This document shows positions 7,969 through 16,849 of a DNA stretch of 64,000 bases, piece by piece; position 1 is the stretch's first letter, and each line of letters starts with the position of its first letter. The position numbers and the translations under genes are program-made. This DNA is from Bacteroidaceae bacterium. GTDB lineage: Bacteria; Bacteroidota; Bacteroidia; Bacteroidales; Bacteroidaceae. The notes beneath the pieces are model-generated. The model was not told the DNA's origin and made no database searches. It was given only the letters and a program-made list of their open reading frames with translations. Location of the stretch: contig JAFXDG010000099.1 of NCBI GenBank assembly GCA_017521285.1, forward strand, positions 1 through 64,000, written 5' to 3'.

Positions 7969-10900
7969 TTATTGCACCATTACCTTGGTGTTTCCCACGA
8001 TGTAAGCGCCACGTTGCAGGTCGTTGGTGGCATCACCGGCAGGGACGTCTGTCCGTAGCAGGCTGCCGTTGAGTGTATAGACATTCACCTTTCTGTGTTC
8101 CGAAGTTGTGTGTTGGGGTATAGATGCAGCTTCCAGAATCTCTTTGGTGGATGAGTGGAAGCCGATGTGGCGGATGCAGGATGTTCCTGTCGTAGAGGTC
8201 AGACCGAAGATAGTCATACCGGTGCACAGGTTGTATTCGTTGCCCACACAATTGTCTGCCAGTCCGCTCTTGGTTATATCCCACGCTATGACGATGTCGC
8301 CGTCAGCCGCCTTCTTGATGACTGAGGGGCTGACACTGCTTCCCCGGTTCACACCGTTGAGCCACCACAGATATGACTTGTTGGAGGCGGTGGACAGGTT
8401 CGACCCCTTGACCACCAGGTACTTGTCACTGGCATTGGCTGTGTATTCGCAATGCTCGTAATCCAGCATCAGACACACGTTGTTGGCCCCTACGCCTGCA
8501 TTCACTGTCAGGGTATTTGCTTCCTCGTCGTAGGTGATTCTGTCACATGGCACCCTGTTGCTGTCGCCGGTTGTCCAGTCGGTCGCCCGGAAACGGTAGG
8601 CATTGCTCACATACCCCTTTACCAGACGCAGGTAGTAGAGTCCCGGGCAAAGGGTCGATGAGGAGGCCACGATACGGACGGTGACTTTTCGCTTCACCCC
8701 ACCGTCGGTGTCTGTCAGCATCTCCCTTGTGAGCGGGTATTCCACATTGTAGAATCCGTTCTCGTCGGTCTTTGCCTGGTTGGCGGCAATCACCACATCT
8801 GCCAGCTTCTCACCATCAATATATAGCGTTGCTTTTCTGCCTGCATCGGCCGTTGTGAATCTGCACATCAGGGCAATGCCGTCCACCTCGCCCTTGGGAT
8901 TCTCAAGGGTGTACTGGATGTAGCCGCCTGCCTGTGCATCGCGGTAGAATTCGCCTCTGTATGAACCTGTCGTGGAACCGTTGCTGTATTTCGCGTCGTG
9001 CCCTGCTTCGCTCTGTTGTTCGCCTGTGGCCACGAAGTCCAGGGTGCGCTCCACCAGTGCTTTCTCCTCAGCGTCGGCCTTGCCCATGTTGCTCTGTTCA
9101 TACGCCTCCAAAGGTTGCTGATACCAGTAGCAGGCATATCTCGCATGGTGAATGCCATAAAAGGGTTCGAGTGTCAGCTGTGACCAACTGCCACTGCCCA
9201 CCTCTGCCTGAGCGTCTATTGTGAAACGTAGTCTCGACAGGTCGTCGGCCTTGATGCGGTTGAGTACCGAACTGCGTTTGCCGATGAGCAGTGGTGCACT
9301 GTTCAGTCCCTTCAGGGTGGCGCGGCTTCCCGGTGCATGGTCCATGCGACCTTCGCCTGCATACTCGTTCTGCAGTGATTCGCAGGCGAGTCCCGTGGTG
9401 TCTGCCTCTGCCTGATTACGGGCAGTGGTGCGTGCAGCCAACAGGATGGGACCGTACTTGAATGCCACATAGCTGTCATAGCCCGGACATGCCTCGTAGC
9501 GCAGCTTCATGGGGAGATTCACCGTCACGACATCCCCTTCCTTCCATGCACGCTTCACTGTGACGTAGGATGCCACACCCTCTGTCACCTCCGTCGGCAC
9601 AGTCTCGCCATTCACGGCGACATTGTACCCTGCTGCTGCCCACGCCGGATGGCGGATGGCCAGTGTGTATGTCCCTTCCTTGCCGATGGTTATCTTCGTC
9701 TGGGGAGAGTAGGGGAATGTAGTCTCCTGTGTGAGGACAAACCGTTCGTTGTGCAGGCGGCTGGCGGTGAAGAGGTTCACGTAGAGCACGTCGTCACCGT
9801 CGTGAGTATAGATGAAGTGCCCATACTTGGCATGGTTCTCCATACCCGTACCTACACAGCACCACATCGCCTGGTTCACCTGTGAATAGATGCGGTAACT
9901 CTGGGGGCGTAGCGAGGTGAAATAGACGTAACCTCCCGTCGTGGGGTCCTGTGTCGAAAGGATGTGGTTCCACATGGTACTCTCGTAGAAGTCAGCGTAG
10001 CGGGCCTCGTGCGTCTCATCAAAGAGCATCTCCGACAGTTTCAGCATGTTGTTGGAGTTGCAGCTCTCGGGACCGTCCAGATTGGTCAGATATTCGGCGC
10101 TACGCTCCTCAGCGAGGAAATGTTCGCTCACACTGTTACCCCCTATGCACACGGTACGGTGGGTTGCCACGTCGTGCCAGAAGTTATGGGCTGCCGTGTG
10201 GTACCGTGTGGCGGTGTGGTCCTCCTGCCATATCCGTTCGAAGCCGATGAACTTGGGTACCTGTGTGTTGGCATGTTGACCGTTGAGGAAGGTGCGCGAG
10301 TAGGTCGATTCAGTCCCCTGCATTCCATTGATTTCGTAGGTGTGGCTGTATCGCTTGGCTGCCTGCAGGTACTTCGCATCGTCCAATAGCCGGTAGGCAT
10401 CCACGAGGGTCTCGTTCATGCCTCCATGCTCCCAACCGAGTACTTCCTGCATCTGGTTGTCGCTCAGGTTGCTGATGAGTGTCACACTCCAATCGCACAG
10501 CCCCTTGAACAGATCTCGCGCCACCTCACTGTCGGTGTAAATCCAGGCATCGCGCAGGCCGGCCAATATCTTGTGGGTGCAGTAGAACGGCACCCATCCG
10601 CCATATTGCTTGAAGGGGGACAGGTTGCCGCTGTACAGTCCTGTCCATATCTGGTTGATGGGCTGTCCGCCAATGAACCCCTTCATGCCATTGTTACTGT
10701 CGGCATAGGCATCCTGGCAATCCTTCATCACGCCCAGCATATAGTCCAGCCGGCTCTTCATCTGTGACTTTACGCTCTCGTCGTCGGTGGCTGCATAGGC
10801 CAGGGCAAGAGCTGTCAGATAGTGGCCGCCCACGTGACCTTCGAGCGACCATGACGACAGGCCCCAGTTGCTGAACGAGGGATGTCGGTCCAGCCATCCG

Positions 10901-11139
10901 CTGTATTTGCCACCTGCTACATTGTGCAGACCGGCCTGTCGGATGAAGGGTGCTAGCAGGCGGTCTGTGTCATATTCCAGCAGCAGCCGGTTATTGGTCT
11001 CCATGGCCGTCTTCATCGGTCCCTCCAGCAGGGTTGTCTCTTCCAGATCGAAATGTTGGGGATAGAGTTCGCTCTGTGCCAGTGCCCCATCCGTCAGGGC
11101 GAGGGTCATGGCTAGTGCCATGATAATGGTCTTCTTCAT
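7969..11139 (-). CDS. GH127 (DUF1680) beta-L-arabinofuranosidase-like secreted enzyme
   Basis: A 1056-residue exported protein; MKKTIIMALAMTLALTDGALA is a signal peptide. The start at 11139 is preferred over an upstream in-frame start that overlaps the GH28 gene. About residues 30-600 are the GH127 alpha-barrel. The zinc and catalytic set known from bifidobacterial HypBA1 (Glu, Cys, Cys-Cys) is present: E358 and C360 in ESCNSNN, C427-C428 in WCCVGTGMEN, the second group holding the nucleophile. Additional C-terminal domains follow (DUF4986-like near 650-740, then beta-sandwich modules). The last 60 residues (VNVYTLNGSLLR then RGAYIVGNTKVMVQ) resemble a T9SS-type sorting tail. It should release beta-L-arabinofuranose from plant glycans. 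It is last in an operon 23 bases after GH28. Confidence 0.9.
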   Translation of the reverse strand: MKKTIIMALAMTLALTDGALAQSELYPQHFDLEETTLLEGPMKTAMETNNRLLLEYDTDRLLAPFIRQAGLHNVAGGKYSGWLDRHPSFSNWGLSSWSLEGHVGGHYLTALALAYAATDDESVKSQMKSRLDYMLGVMKDCQDAYADSNNGMKGFIGGQPINQIWTGLYSGNLSPFKQYGGWVPFYCTHKILAGLRDAWIYTDSEVARDLFKGLCDWSVTLISNLSDNQMQEVLGWEHGGMNETLVDAYRLLDDAKYLQAAKRYSHTYEINGMQGTESTYSRTFLNGQHANTQVPKFIGFERIWQEDHTATRYHTAAHNFWHDVATHRTVCIGGNSVSEHFLAEERSAEYLTNLDGPESCNSNNMLKLSEMLFDETHEARYADFYESTMWNHILSTQDPTTGGYVYFTSLRPQSYRIYSQVNQAMWCCVGTGMENHAKYGHFIYTHDGDDVLYVNLFTASRLHNERFVLTQETTFPYSPQTKITIGKEGTYTLAIRHPAWAAAGYNVAVNGETVPTEVTEGVASYVTVKRAWKEGDVVTVNLPMKLRYEACPGYDSYVAFKYGPILLAARTTARNQAEADTTGLACESLQNEYAGEGRMDHAPGSRATLKGLNSAPLLIGKRSSVLNRIKADDLSRLRFTIDAQAEVGSGSWSQLTLEPFYGIHHARYACYWYQQPLEAYEQSNMGKADAEEKALVERTLDFVATGEQQSEAGHDAKYSNGSTTGSYRGEFYRDAQAGGYIQYTLENPKGEVDGIALMCRFTTADAGRKATLYIDGEKLADVVIAANQAKTDENGFYNVEYPLTREMLTDTDGGVKRKVTVRIVASSSTLCPGLYYLRLVKGYVSNAYRFRATDWTTGDSNRVPCDRITYDEEANTLTVNAGVGANNVCLMLDYEHCEYTANASDKYLVVKGSNLSTASNKSYLWWLNGVNRGSSVSPSVIKKAADGDIVIAWDITKSGLADNCVGNEYNLCTGMTIFGLTSTTGTSCIRHIGFHSSTKEILEAASIPQHTTSEHRKVNVYTLNGSLLRTDVPAGDATNDLQRGAYIVGNTKVMVQ

Positions 11140-11162
11140 ATCGAGTCTTTGTTTTCTTATGG

Positions 11163-12575
11163 TTACCACACGTCGCAACTCTGACGCTCCGTGCTCTCTT
11201 CAGGATATTCGGGTACGGCTACACCGTTGACCGTCGATTCCTTGAACGATATGTTTTCTGTATAGATAAGGTAATAGGGGCGCTCGGCCTTATCCACATG
11301 GAAGTTTGTCACCTCTATGTTGCGGATAGGTTTCTCTTCGTTTCCGTCCATGAAGATGGCATAATGGTCGGCCGTGTGTGCATGTACGTTGCTTATCTTG
11401 AAATCTTCGTAACGGGCCTGATAGTTGCCTCCACGGAAACCGAAGTAGTTGGTTTCGAAGCGAAGGATGGCTCCCAATGCACGTTCGATGGTGATGTTGT
11501 TCACGCGTACGTTGCGGATATATCCACCCCGGTCGCGGTTCGACTTGAAGTAGAGCGCATTCTTCACCGTGCCAATCTCAATGTTGTCCATATATACGTT
11601 GGCCACACCGCCCGACATCTCGCTACCGATGCAGAGACCGTTGCATTCAGAATAGAAGAGGCAGTTGCGGATGACAATGTTTTCCGATGGCCGTCCGATG
11701 CTTCGTCCGTCTGTGTCGCGTCCCGCTTTGATGGCTATGGCATCGTCGCCCGTGCGGAAAGTACAGTTTTCAATCAATACGTTCGAGGTCGATTCGGGGT
11801 CGCATCCGTCGTTGTTGGGGAAGTGGCTGTCTATGGTGACACCGCGCACAATGACATTGTCGCAATAGACAGGATGAATCGTCCAGAAGGGAGAGTCCTT
11901 GATGGTGATATCCTCCAACAGGATACGTGAACATCCGAGGAATTGCATACATGAAGGGCGCAGGATGGTGCCTTTGCCGAATACACGTTCATTTACCGGC
12001 GTCAGTTTGTCGCCCATCTCGCGCAGACGGTCGCGGTCGGGAGCCTCTTGTGTTGACCATGGTGCAAACTCCTTGCCACCTTGGGCATCAATCACTCCTT
12101 TACCCGTGATGGCAATGTTGGTACAATGATATGCATACACCATGGGGGAATGACCATACAACTCTGTTCCTTCCCAACGGGTAAGCACTACAGGGAGAAA
12201 GTCGTCAGCCCGACCACTGAATTGCAGATAAGCCCCTTCTTCCAGATGTAGGTTCACATTGCTTTTCAATTTCAGAGGGCCGTTCAGTGCATAGTGGCCG
12301 GCTTTTACCACCACCTTGCCTCCACCTGCCAGCGAGCACGAGTCGATGGCCTGTTGCAGAGCCTTCAAGGCATTCCCTCCGTTTACTGTCACCTCCACCG
12401 TCCGGTCAGGGAAGGTCGTTGTGGCAATGCGGCTTATAATCTGCTCTTGAGGCGACGGTGAAGTCTTATCCTCTTTTTCCTGTAAGGCATCCTGGTATCC
12501 ATTATAGACGCCCATAAGGAAGAACAGGAGGAAAACGATTCCTCCTGTCAGTAATACGATTGTTCTTCTGTTCAT
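11163..12575 (-). CDS. GH28 family (polygalacturonase-like) protein
   Basis: A 470-residue parallel beta-helix protein. The N terminus has an uncleaved-type hydrophobic segment (LLTGGIVFLLFFLMGVYNGY), so it may be anchored in the inner membrane or exported. The GH28 signature is visible: NNDGCDPESTSNVLIENC (first Asp), then TGDDAIAIKAGRD (the Asp pair), then GLCIGSEMSGG where classic enzymes have GHG, and a downstream basic segment. The family hydrolyses polygalacturonan or rhamnogalacturonan. The changed GHG position suggests a substrate other than plain homogalacturonan. It lies 26 bases after the GH97-N/beta-barrel gene and 23 before GH127, an operon pointing to pectin side chains. Confidence 0.88.
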   Translation of the reverse strand: MNRRTIVLLTGGIVFLLFFLMGVYNGYQDALQEKEDKTSPSPQEQIISRIATTTFPDRTVEVTVNGGNALKALQQAIDSCSLAGGGKVVVKAGHYALNGPLKLKSNVNLHLEEGAYLQFSGRADDFLPVVLTRWEGTELYGHSPMVYAYHCTNIAITGKGVIDAQGGKEFAPWSTQEAPDRDRLREMGDKLTPVNERVFGKGTILRPSCMQFLGCSRILLEDITIKDSPFWTIHPVYCDNVIVRGVTIDSHFPNNDGCDPESTSNVLIENCTFRTGDDAIAIKAGRDTDGRSIGRPSENIVIRNCLFYSECNGLCIGSEMSGGVANVYMDNIEIGTVKNALYFKSNRDRGGYIRNVRVNNITIERALGAILRFETNYFGFRGGNYQARYEDFKISNVHAHTADHYAIFMDGNEEKPIRNIEVTNFHVDKAERPYYLIYTENISFKESTVNGVAVPEYPEESTERQSCDVW

Positions 12576-12601
12576 TATTCTTTGTTTGTTGTTTCCTTCA
12601 T

Positions 12602-13753
12602 TTAGAATGTCTTACCTATCGACACCGACACTCCGTGCATACCGTCGGGGGCCATGTTGTCCAAGAAGAAGCGGTATTCGTAGGCTGCCCCGAGGGTGAA
12701 TCCGAAGCGGGTGGCCATCTGCACCTTCACTCCCGGTCCCATGCTCCAGTGGGCGTGGTGGGAGAGTCCTTTGTAGCTGGGACGAATCTTGCCGTGCTGG
12801 TGCAGGTGCATCATGTCGGCAGACAGGTAGGGGATGAAGCTCCATATCTCGTAACCATTCTGTACGGGCAGGCAGTAACCGGCCTTGAAGCCCAGGCTCC
12901 ACATATCGACGCCCTTTATCATGCCCTCGAACGGCCATTCGCTCTCGCCCCATGCGATATACTTTATGGTGTTGCAGGGGCTGACACTCACTGCCCCGTA
13001 GAGATGCTTGTAGGTGCCCTCTACCTGGAAGGTGTGGTAGTCCGTAAAGTCGCCCCATGTGTCGCCCGTATGGGCATTGTAGGTGGTACCCACACTGATG
13101 CTCGACAGTGCATCGCGCCACTTCACGAAGCGTGTTCCCTGGTTCATAGTCGGACTTTTCGTCGTTGTCTTTACATGCTCTTCTCCCTTCTCATCATCGA
13201 AGACTTCCACCTTCATGGTGCGCCAGGGCAGGGTATAGTTCCCTTCGAATGTGCCTAAGATGGCTGTCGGTTTTTCGCCGGGGAATACGTCGATTACGTC
13301 CAATATCTTGTAATCGTCGGTGTATCCTGTCACACTGTAGCGATAGGCCACTCCATTGTTATATGCTCTGACTTCGAGGATGATGCCACTCTCTGTCACC
13401 ATCATCAGGGTGTTGTATTGCCCCTCCATGTCGGCCAGTGCCGGGTCGCGTGTCTCGGGATGGTCCATTTGGCGTCTTGCCTGGTTCACCCGCAGGATGT
13501 CCGACTTGCCGAACTCGTATCTGTGGCCATGTGACTTCACCGTCAATCCTATTTCGCTGTTGACGAGTCTCTCGCTTATGTATGACACCCTCATCCTCAT
13601 CTTCAGGGGAACAAAGAACTTGCTCATGCCCTTTCTTCCTCTGTTGCTATCCAGATTTACCCGCACTGTCCTGTCGGGCGACGTTACTGTGTATTGTGCC
13701 ATGCAGGTGCAAGCACAAAGAATCAAAATAAATAAGGAAACAAATTTTCTCAT
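12602..13753 (-). CDS. GH97 N-domain fused to an outer-membrane beta-barrel
   Basis: A 383-residue exported protein (signal peptide MRKFVSLFILILCACTCMAQ). Residues 20-170 look like the N-terminal beta-sandwich of GH97 enzymes such as SusB: YTVTSPDRTVRVNLDSN, a middle GLTVKSHG strand, and EVRAYNNGVAYRYSVTGY. The GH97 catalytic barrel is absent. Residues from about 190 are alternating beta strands (FVKWRDALSSISVGTTYNAH, FGFTLGAAYEYRFFLDN) ending in the outer-membrane terminal phenylalanine, SIGKTF. The assignment of each half is by pattern only. It heads the operon with GH28 and GH127. A glycan-binding surface protein is a plausible guess; nothing shows enzymatic activity. Confidence 0.7.
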   Translation of the reverse strand: MRKFVSLFILILCACTCMAQYTVTSPDRTVRVNLDSNRGRKGMSKFFVPLKMRMRVSYISERLVNSEIGLTVKSHGHRYEFGKSDILRVNQARRQMDHPETRDPALADMEGQYNTLMMVTESGIILEVRAYNNGVAYRYSVTGYTDDYKILDVIDVFPGEKPTAILGTFEGNYTLPWRTMKVEVFDDEKGEEHVKTTTKSPTMNQGTRFVKWRDALSSISVGTTYNAHTGDTWGDFTDYHTFQVEGTYKHLYGAVSVSPCNTIKYIAWGESEWPFEGMIKGVDMWSLGFKAGYCLPVQNGYEIWSFIPYLSADMMHLHQHGKIRPSYKGLSHHAHWSMGPGVKVQMATRFGFTLGAAYEYRFFLDNMAPDGMHGVSVSIGKTF

Positions 13754-14074
13754 GATACAAATGTTTTATTTAGTTGGTAAATGTTGATTGCAAAGAAACT
13801 AAAAAAGAATGAAAAGAACAAAGAAATGAATGTAAAAGTAATGTGAAGTACAAGAAATTACATCATTGGAATGTAAATCCGTCGCTTTTTCTTGTGTGTC
13901 GGAATACTTGGGATGGATAGAATCCAAGAATGTCATTGCCTGAATTTTGGAAATTAGAGTGCCTTTCCCAAATGTATTCACCATTCGTGTTAAAGATAGG
14001 TCATTCATGAAAACATTATTTTTTTGGTTATACATAAAGTTAATAAATCCGTGCTCTTCCTCACGCATAACTAT

Positions 14075-14288
14075 AAAAGAAAAGCGTGAGTTGGTTATCA
14101 CGCCCTAAAGGTACTACCACATACCTAAATACCAGATAAGCACAACCCACGTTATCACGTAGGCGTTCAGCACTTATTGTTCTGGTATTTTGCCATTATT
14201 GAAGGTGGTAGTTTCTTAGGGCAAAGAACAATAGCAAAACGCTAATATTCCATTTTTTATGTTGAGCAGACAACGCTTCGCCTCAACT
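14075..14288 (-). ncRNA. Candidate structured RNA with long bulged hairpin
   Basis: On the minus strand a TACCTTTG -7 box (14295-14302) precedes about 214 bases that contain no credible gene and end in an intrinsic terminator (stem GCGTGA/TCACGC, 14084-14103, then a U-rich run to 14075). The core, 14102-14222, folds as one long helix: GCCCTAAG with TTTAGGGC, CTACCAC with GTGGTAG, ATACCAG with CTGGTAT, ATAAG with CTTAT, and an ACGT tip, with an asymmetric internal bubble. A small GTTGAG/CTCAAC hairpin opens the transcript. The overall shape recalls 6S RNA, but I cannot confirm a family. It shares the promoter and an AGCGTTTTG segment with the RNA at 46 kb. Confidence 0.5.
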
Positions 14289-14508
14289 CGGAGGCAAAGG
14301 TAAAGAAAGTTTTTGGAAATAAAGAAGAAAAGAAGAAAATTTTTATCGGATGATGATTTGACAGGGCCTTAGCTTAAGGTTTTCAATTTGATAAACCGAT
14401 TTCTGAAAAAGTTTTATTGCTGTATGGTGCTATTCTGTTGTATTTTTAATAGGGTTAATTATCAATCTTCTACATTATAAAATCAGAAAGAGCCTGCTTA
14501 CTTCTTTA

Positions 14509-14609
14509 TTTCACGTCGCGAAACGACTATTTCACGTCGTGAAATAATCATTCCAAAGCGTGAAATAACCATTTCACGACGTGAAACAAAGAACTAAAGC
14601 AGTTCTTTG
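14509..14609. promoter_or_regulatory. Four phased palindromes (operator-like array) and hairpin
   Basis: Four 15-base sites of the form TTTCACGTCGTGAAA begin at 14509, 14530, 14551 and 14572, exactly 21 bases apart; the third is degenerate. They are followed by a perfect 9-bp hairpin (CAAAGAACT with AGTTCTTTG, 14587-14609). The spacing equals two helical turns. No gene start lies within 250 bases on either strand, so a repressor-operator role is not established; it may be another word-repeat block. Confidence 0.6.
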
Positions 14610-14762
14610 TGATTTTACAGGCTGTTTTTTATGCTTTTATGCCTACCATACAAGAATTCGCAAGCAACTATGAAGAACTTCTTAAGCAATACTGTTTATT
14701 TCTGACAAAGGAAGCATCTGAGAGCGTGGGGTGTAGAGGAAGTGTGCTATAATACATTTTTT

Positions 14763-14870
14763 AGACACGGATGACGCGGATAAAATACAGTTCTTCAGGG
14801 GTAGGGTATAAAATAAAAAATCTGCGTCATCCGCGTCATCTGCGTCTGAAAAGTTAATTATAACACTCAA
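14763..14870. repeat. GCGGAT-word hairpin element, copy 2
   Basis: Arms 14763-14781 and 14820-14847 are tandem variants of gcggatgac, inverted. The right flank, tgaaaagttaattata, is shared with the copies at 47.6 and 52.9 kb. It lies just downstream of the pectate-lyase remnant. An open frame across it (a run of DAD residues) is only the repeat translated. Confidence 0.85.
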
Positions 14871-14872
14871 AT

Positions 14873-15375
14873 TCAGGGATGTGCCAATCCGTTCAGATAG
14901 CGTTCAAGGTTGGTCCATCCGTCCTTATCGGTCAGGTTGCGGTCATCGGGATTGTTGGGGTTGAGCTTTTGCGCCTTTTCCCATTCATCGGGCATACCAT
15001 CGTGGTCGCTATCCTCAGGAGCGGGTAGGGAGTTCAGCATTGGCCATCCGCCCACATCGTTTTGTGAATCGATGATGCCGCTCTTTTTCGACAAGTCGGG
15101 TTGTCGTTTTTGCTCTTTGTAAGTCTTTCCTTCGTAGGTGGCATATCCTTCACGCACTTCGCTGATGATGCGGTTATCCACAGCATCGCGCACCGGCAGG
15201 CTGGCACCAGCATGGCATAGACTTCACCTCCTCGTCCGCCTCGTGTATATTTGCCATATCCCTCAGCCGTAGGAAAGGCCAATTGTGGTTCATCAGTGGT
15301 TGTATTTGTACAGGCTGCACCTGTCAGTAGCAGAGCTATTAAGGCTGTTGCCAATAAATTGTTTTGTCTTTTCAT
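14873..15375 (-). pseudogene. Remnant of a secreted pectate lyase (internal deletion and frameshift)
   Basis: The 5' part encodes a lipoprotein signal (start MKRQNNLLATALIALLLTGA, then Cys) and the N terminus FPTAEGYGKYTRGGRGGEVY, typical of Bacteroides pectate lyases. There the frame breaks. The other frame continues with AGASLPVRDAVDNRI, ISEVREGYATYEG and the characteristic tail DSDHDGMPDEWEKAQKLN, then DGWTNLERYLNGL. The whole catalytic beta-helix between the two parts is missing. About 165 codons remain where the intact family has roughly 450-550. It follows the DUF1593 genes by 23 bases and was probably the third gene of that operon. Confidence 0.85.
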
Positions 15376-15398
15376 AGTGAATGTTATGTTTCTTGTTA

Positions 15399-16829
15399 TC
15401 ATTTTACCGTCACAATTATGCGCTTATAGCTTGTCAATGCGGGAGTACCATTATCCGTCACTTCACATATGATGTGCAGGGTGTCACCCGATTGGGCATC
15501 GGTGGGGATGGTGATTGTAGCCTTTGCATCGTCAGAGGTTTGTATGTCAAGGTTATCTCCTTTGTAGCTTCCTGCTTCGGGAAGTAGCCACCAACGGAAA
15601 GTCAACTGGTCACCGTCCAAGTCATAAGAGCGACTGGCATCCAACGTTACTGTTTTCCCTTGTGAAACTTTTTGATGGATAGCTGCAAGACCCTTCTGTT
15701 TGTTTACTACGACGACGGGATTTCGATTGCCTTCTCCTTTGTCCGCCCAATCCATACGGGCTGCAAAGTTGTTGAAGATGGCAGGGTAGAAATATTGCTC
15801 ATATTTTTGTGAACTCTTCTTCACGTTACCCGTATGGTTGGTGTGACAACGAGTTTCTTTATCAGCAGCTATTCCTTGTTCAAAATAGCCTCCCCAACCC
15901 ACTTGGCTCGTAAGTGAAGGGTCGTTCAACCCATTGGGCAAAACATGTAGGAACGAAGGCGTGTCGCCCTCCACACCATATTTGTTCTTTGGATAGATGC
16001 GCCCCATGTGGCCGTGTCCCTGAATGTGTGTGGCATACTCCTTCCAATTCTTGGCACCTATGTCGTTTTGCGATAGCCAGGCACTTTCGTCCCAAATGAA
16101 GAGCAGGTCATCGGCAAATTCACGGCGCATCCATTGGTGTGAGCTGATGGCATACTTCCTACGGTTGCCCCAAGGGACGTCTTGGTCGGTGATGGTATAT
16201 ACGCGCAACTTGTTCAAGAACGTTTTCAGTTCGTCGGCACTACGCTCTTGTTGAACTTGCCAGATAGCTTGTGCCAAGGTGTTGGCTCCACCCCAAGCCA
16301 ATATCCACAGGGGGCGCTTGTCTTTTTCATCGGCCAAGCGGATGATGTAGTCGCTGCCCTTTGAACGGTTCTTTTCGCCAATCTCCTTTTGTCCCAACCG
16401 CAAGCTGCCAGGCATCACCCGACTCCGCAAGTAATCGGGACTTGGCCAATAACCTATTGTCTGCTTCCGCCCTTCTTTGTCAAGGGGAAGGAACGAGGTC
16501 TGTTCAGAGCGTCTCATCAGTTTGGAAAGGTCCTTTTCGTAAGCATCAATGACCCGGCTCAAACTGTCCATCCACTCCAACGGGTAGGCACGTCCGCTAC
16601 TGTTCCATCCGCCTGAAGCTATCAGTGCCTCAATCTCATAGAGGTCAGCATGTGCCATCAGGCGTATCATCGACTCCATATCGTCAGGCTCCACATTAGC
16701 TGGCGCAATGTCGGTCAACACTACAATTCGAGGCTTCTGTCCCAATTGTTTGAACGGATTCTTGCCTTGCATAGGGATGCAACATCCAATAAGCAATAAT
16801 AAAAGCAGGGAATAATGGTTCTTTTTCAT
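15399..16829 (-). CDS. DUF1593 family secreted protein (nucleoside-hydrolase-like)
   Basis: A 476-residue exported protein with signal peptide MKKNHYSLLLLLLIGCCIPM. Residues 30-330 form the DUF1593 nucleoside-hydrolase-like domain: IVVLTDIAPANVEPDDMESM (acidic cluster), LWILAWGGANTLAQAIW and VEGDTPSFLHVLPNGL. Residues from about 370 form an Ig/cadherin-like module with SYDLDGDQLTFRWW and the ending CEVTDNGTPALTSYKRII. The family is associated with plant polysaccharide degradation (Sde182 of Saccharophagus); its exact substrate is not known to me. It is the downstream member of a tandem pair with the next gene, 20 bases apart, and probably arose by duplication. Confidence 0.85.
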   Translation of the reverse strand: MKKNHYSLLLLLLIGCCIPMQGKNPFKQLGQKPRIVVLTDIAPANVEPDDMESMIRLMAHADLYEIEALIASGGWNSSGRAYPLEWMDSLSRVIDAYEKDLSKLMRRSEQTSFLPLDKEGRKQTIGYWPSPDYLRSRVMPGSLRLGQKEIGEKNRSKGSDYIIRLADEKDKRPLWILAWGGANTLAQAIWQVQQERSADELKTFLNKLRVYTITDQDVPWGNRRKYAISSHQWMRREFADDLLFIWDESAWLSQNDIGAKNWKEYATHIQGHGHMGRIYPKNKYGVEGDTPSFLHVLPNGLNDPSLTSQVGWGGYFEQGIAADKETRCHTNHTGNVKKSSQKYEQYFYPAIFNNFAARMDWADKGEGNRNPVVVVNKQKGLAAIHQKVSQGKTVTLDASRSYDLDGDQLTFRWWLLPEAGSYKGDNLDIQTSDDAKATITIPTDAQSGDTLHIICEVTDNGTPALTSYKRIIVTVK

Positions 16830-16849
16830 GATTGTCTGTTTAAGGGTTC

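Noticed and set aside
13799..14101. 100-codon minus-strand frame upstream of the GH97-N fusion gene
   Set aside because: It overlaps the terminator of the candidate RNA, has no family features, and ends in a low-complexity FVLFILF tail.
14682..14870. 62-codon frame with a DADDADDAD run
   Set aside because: This is the translated hairpin element, not a protein.
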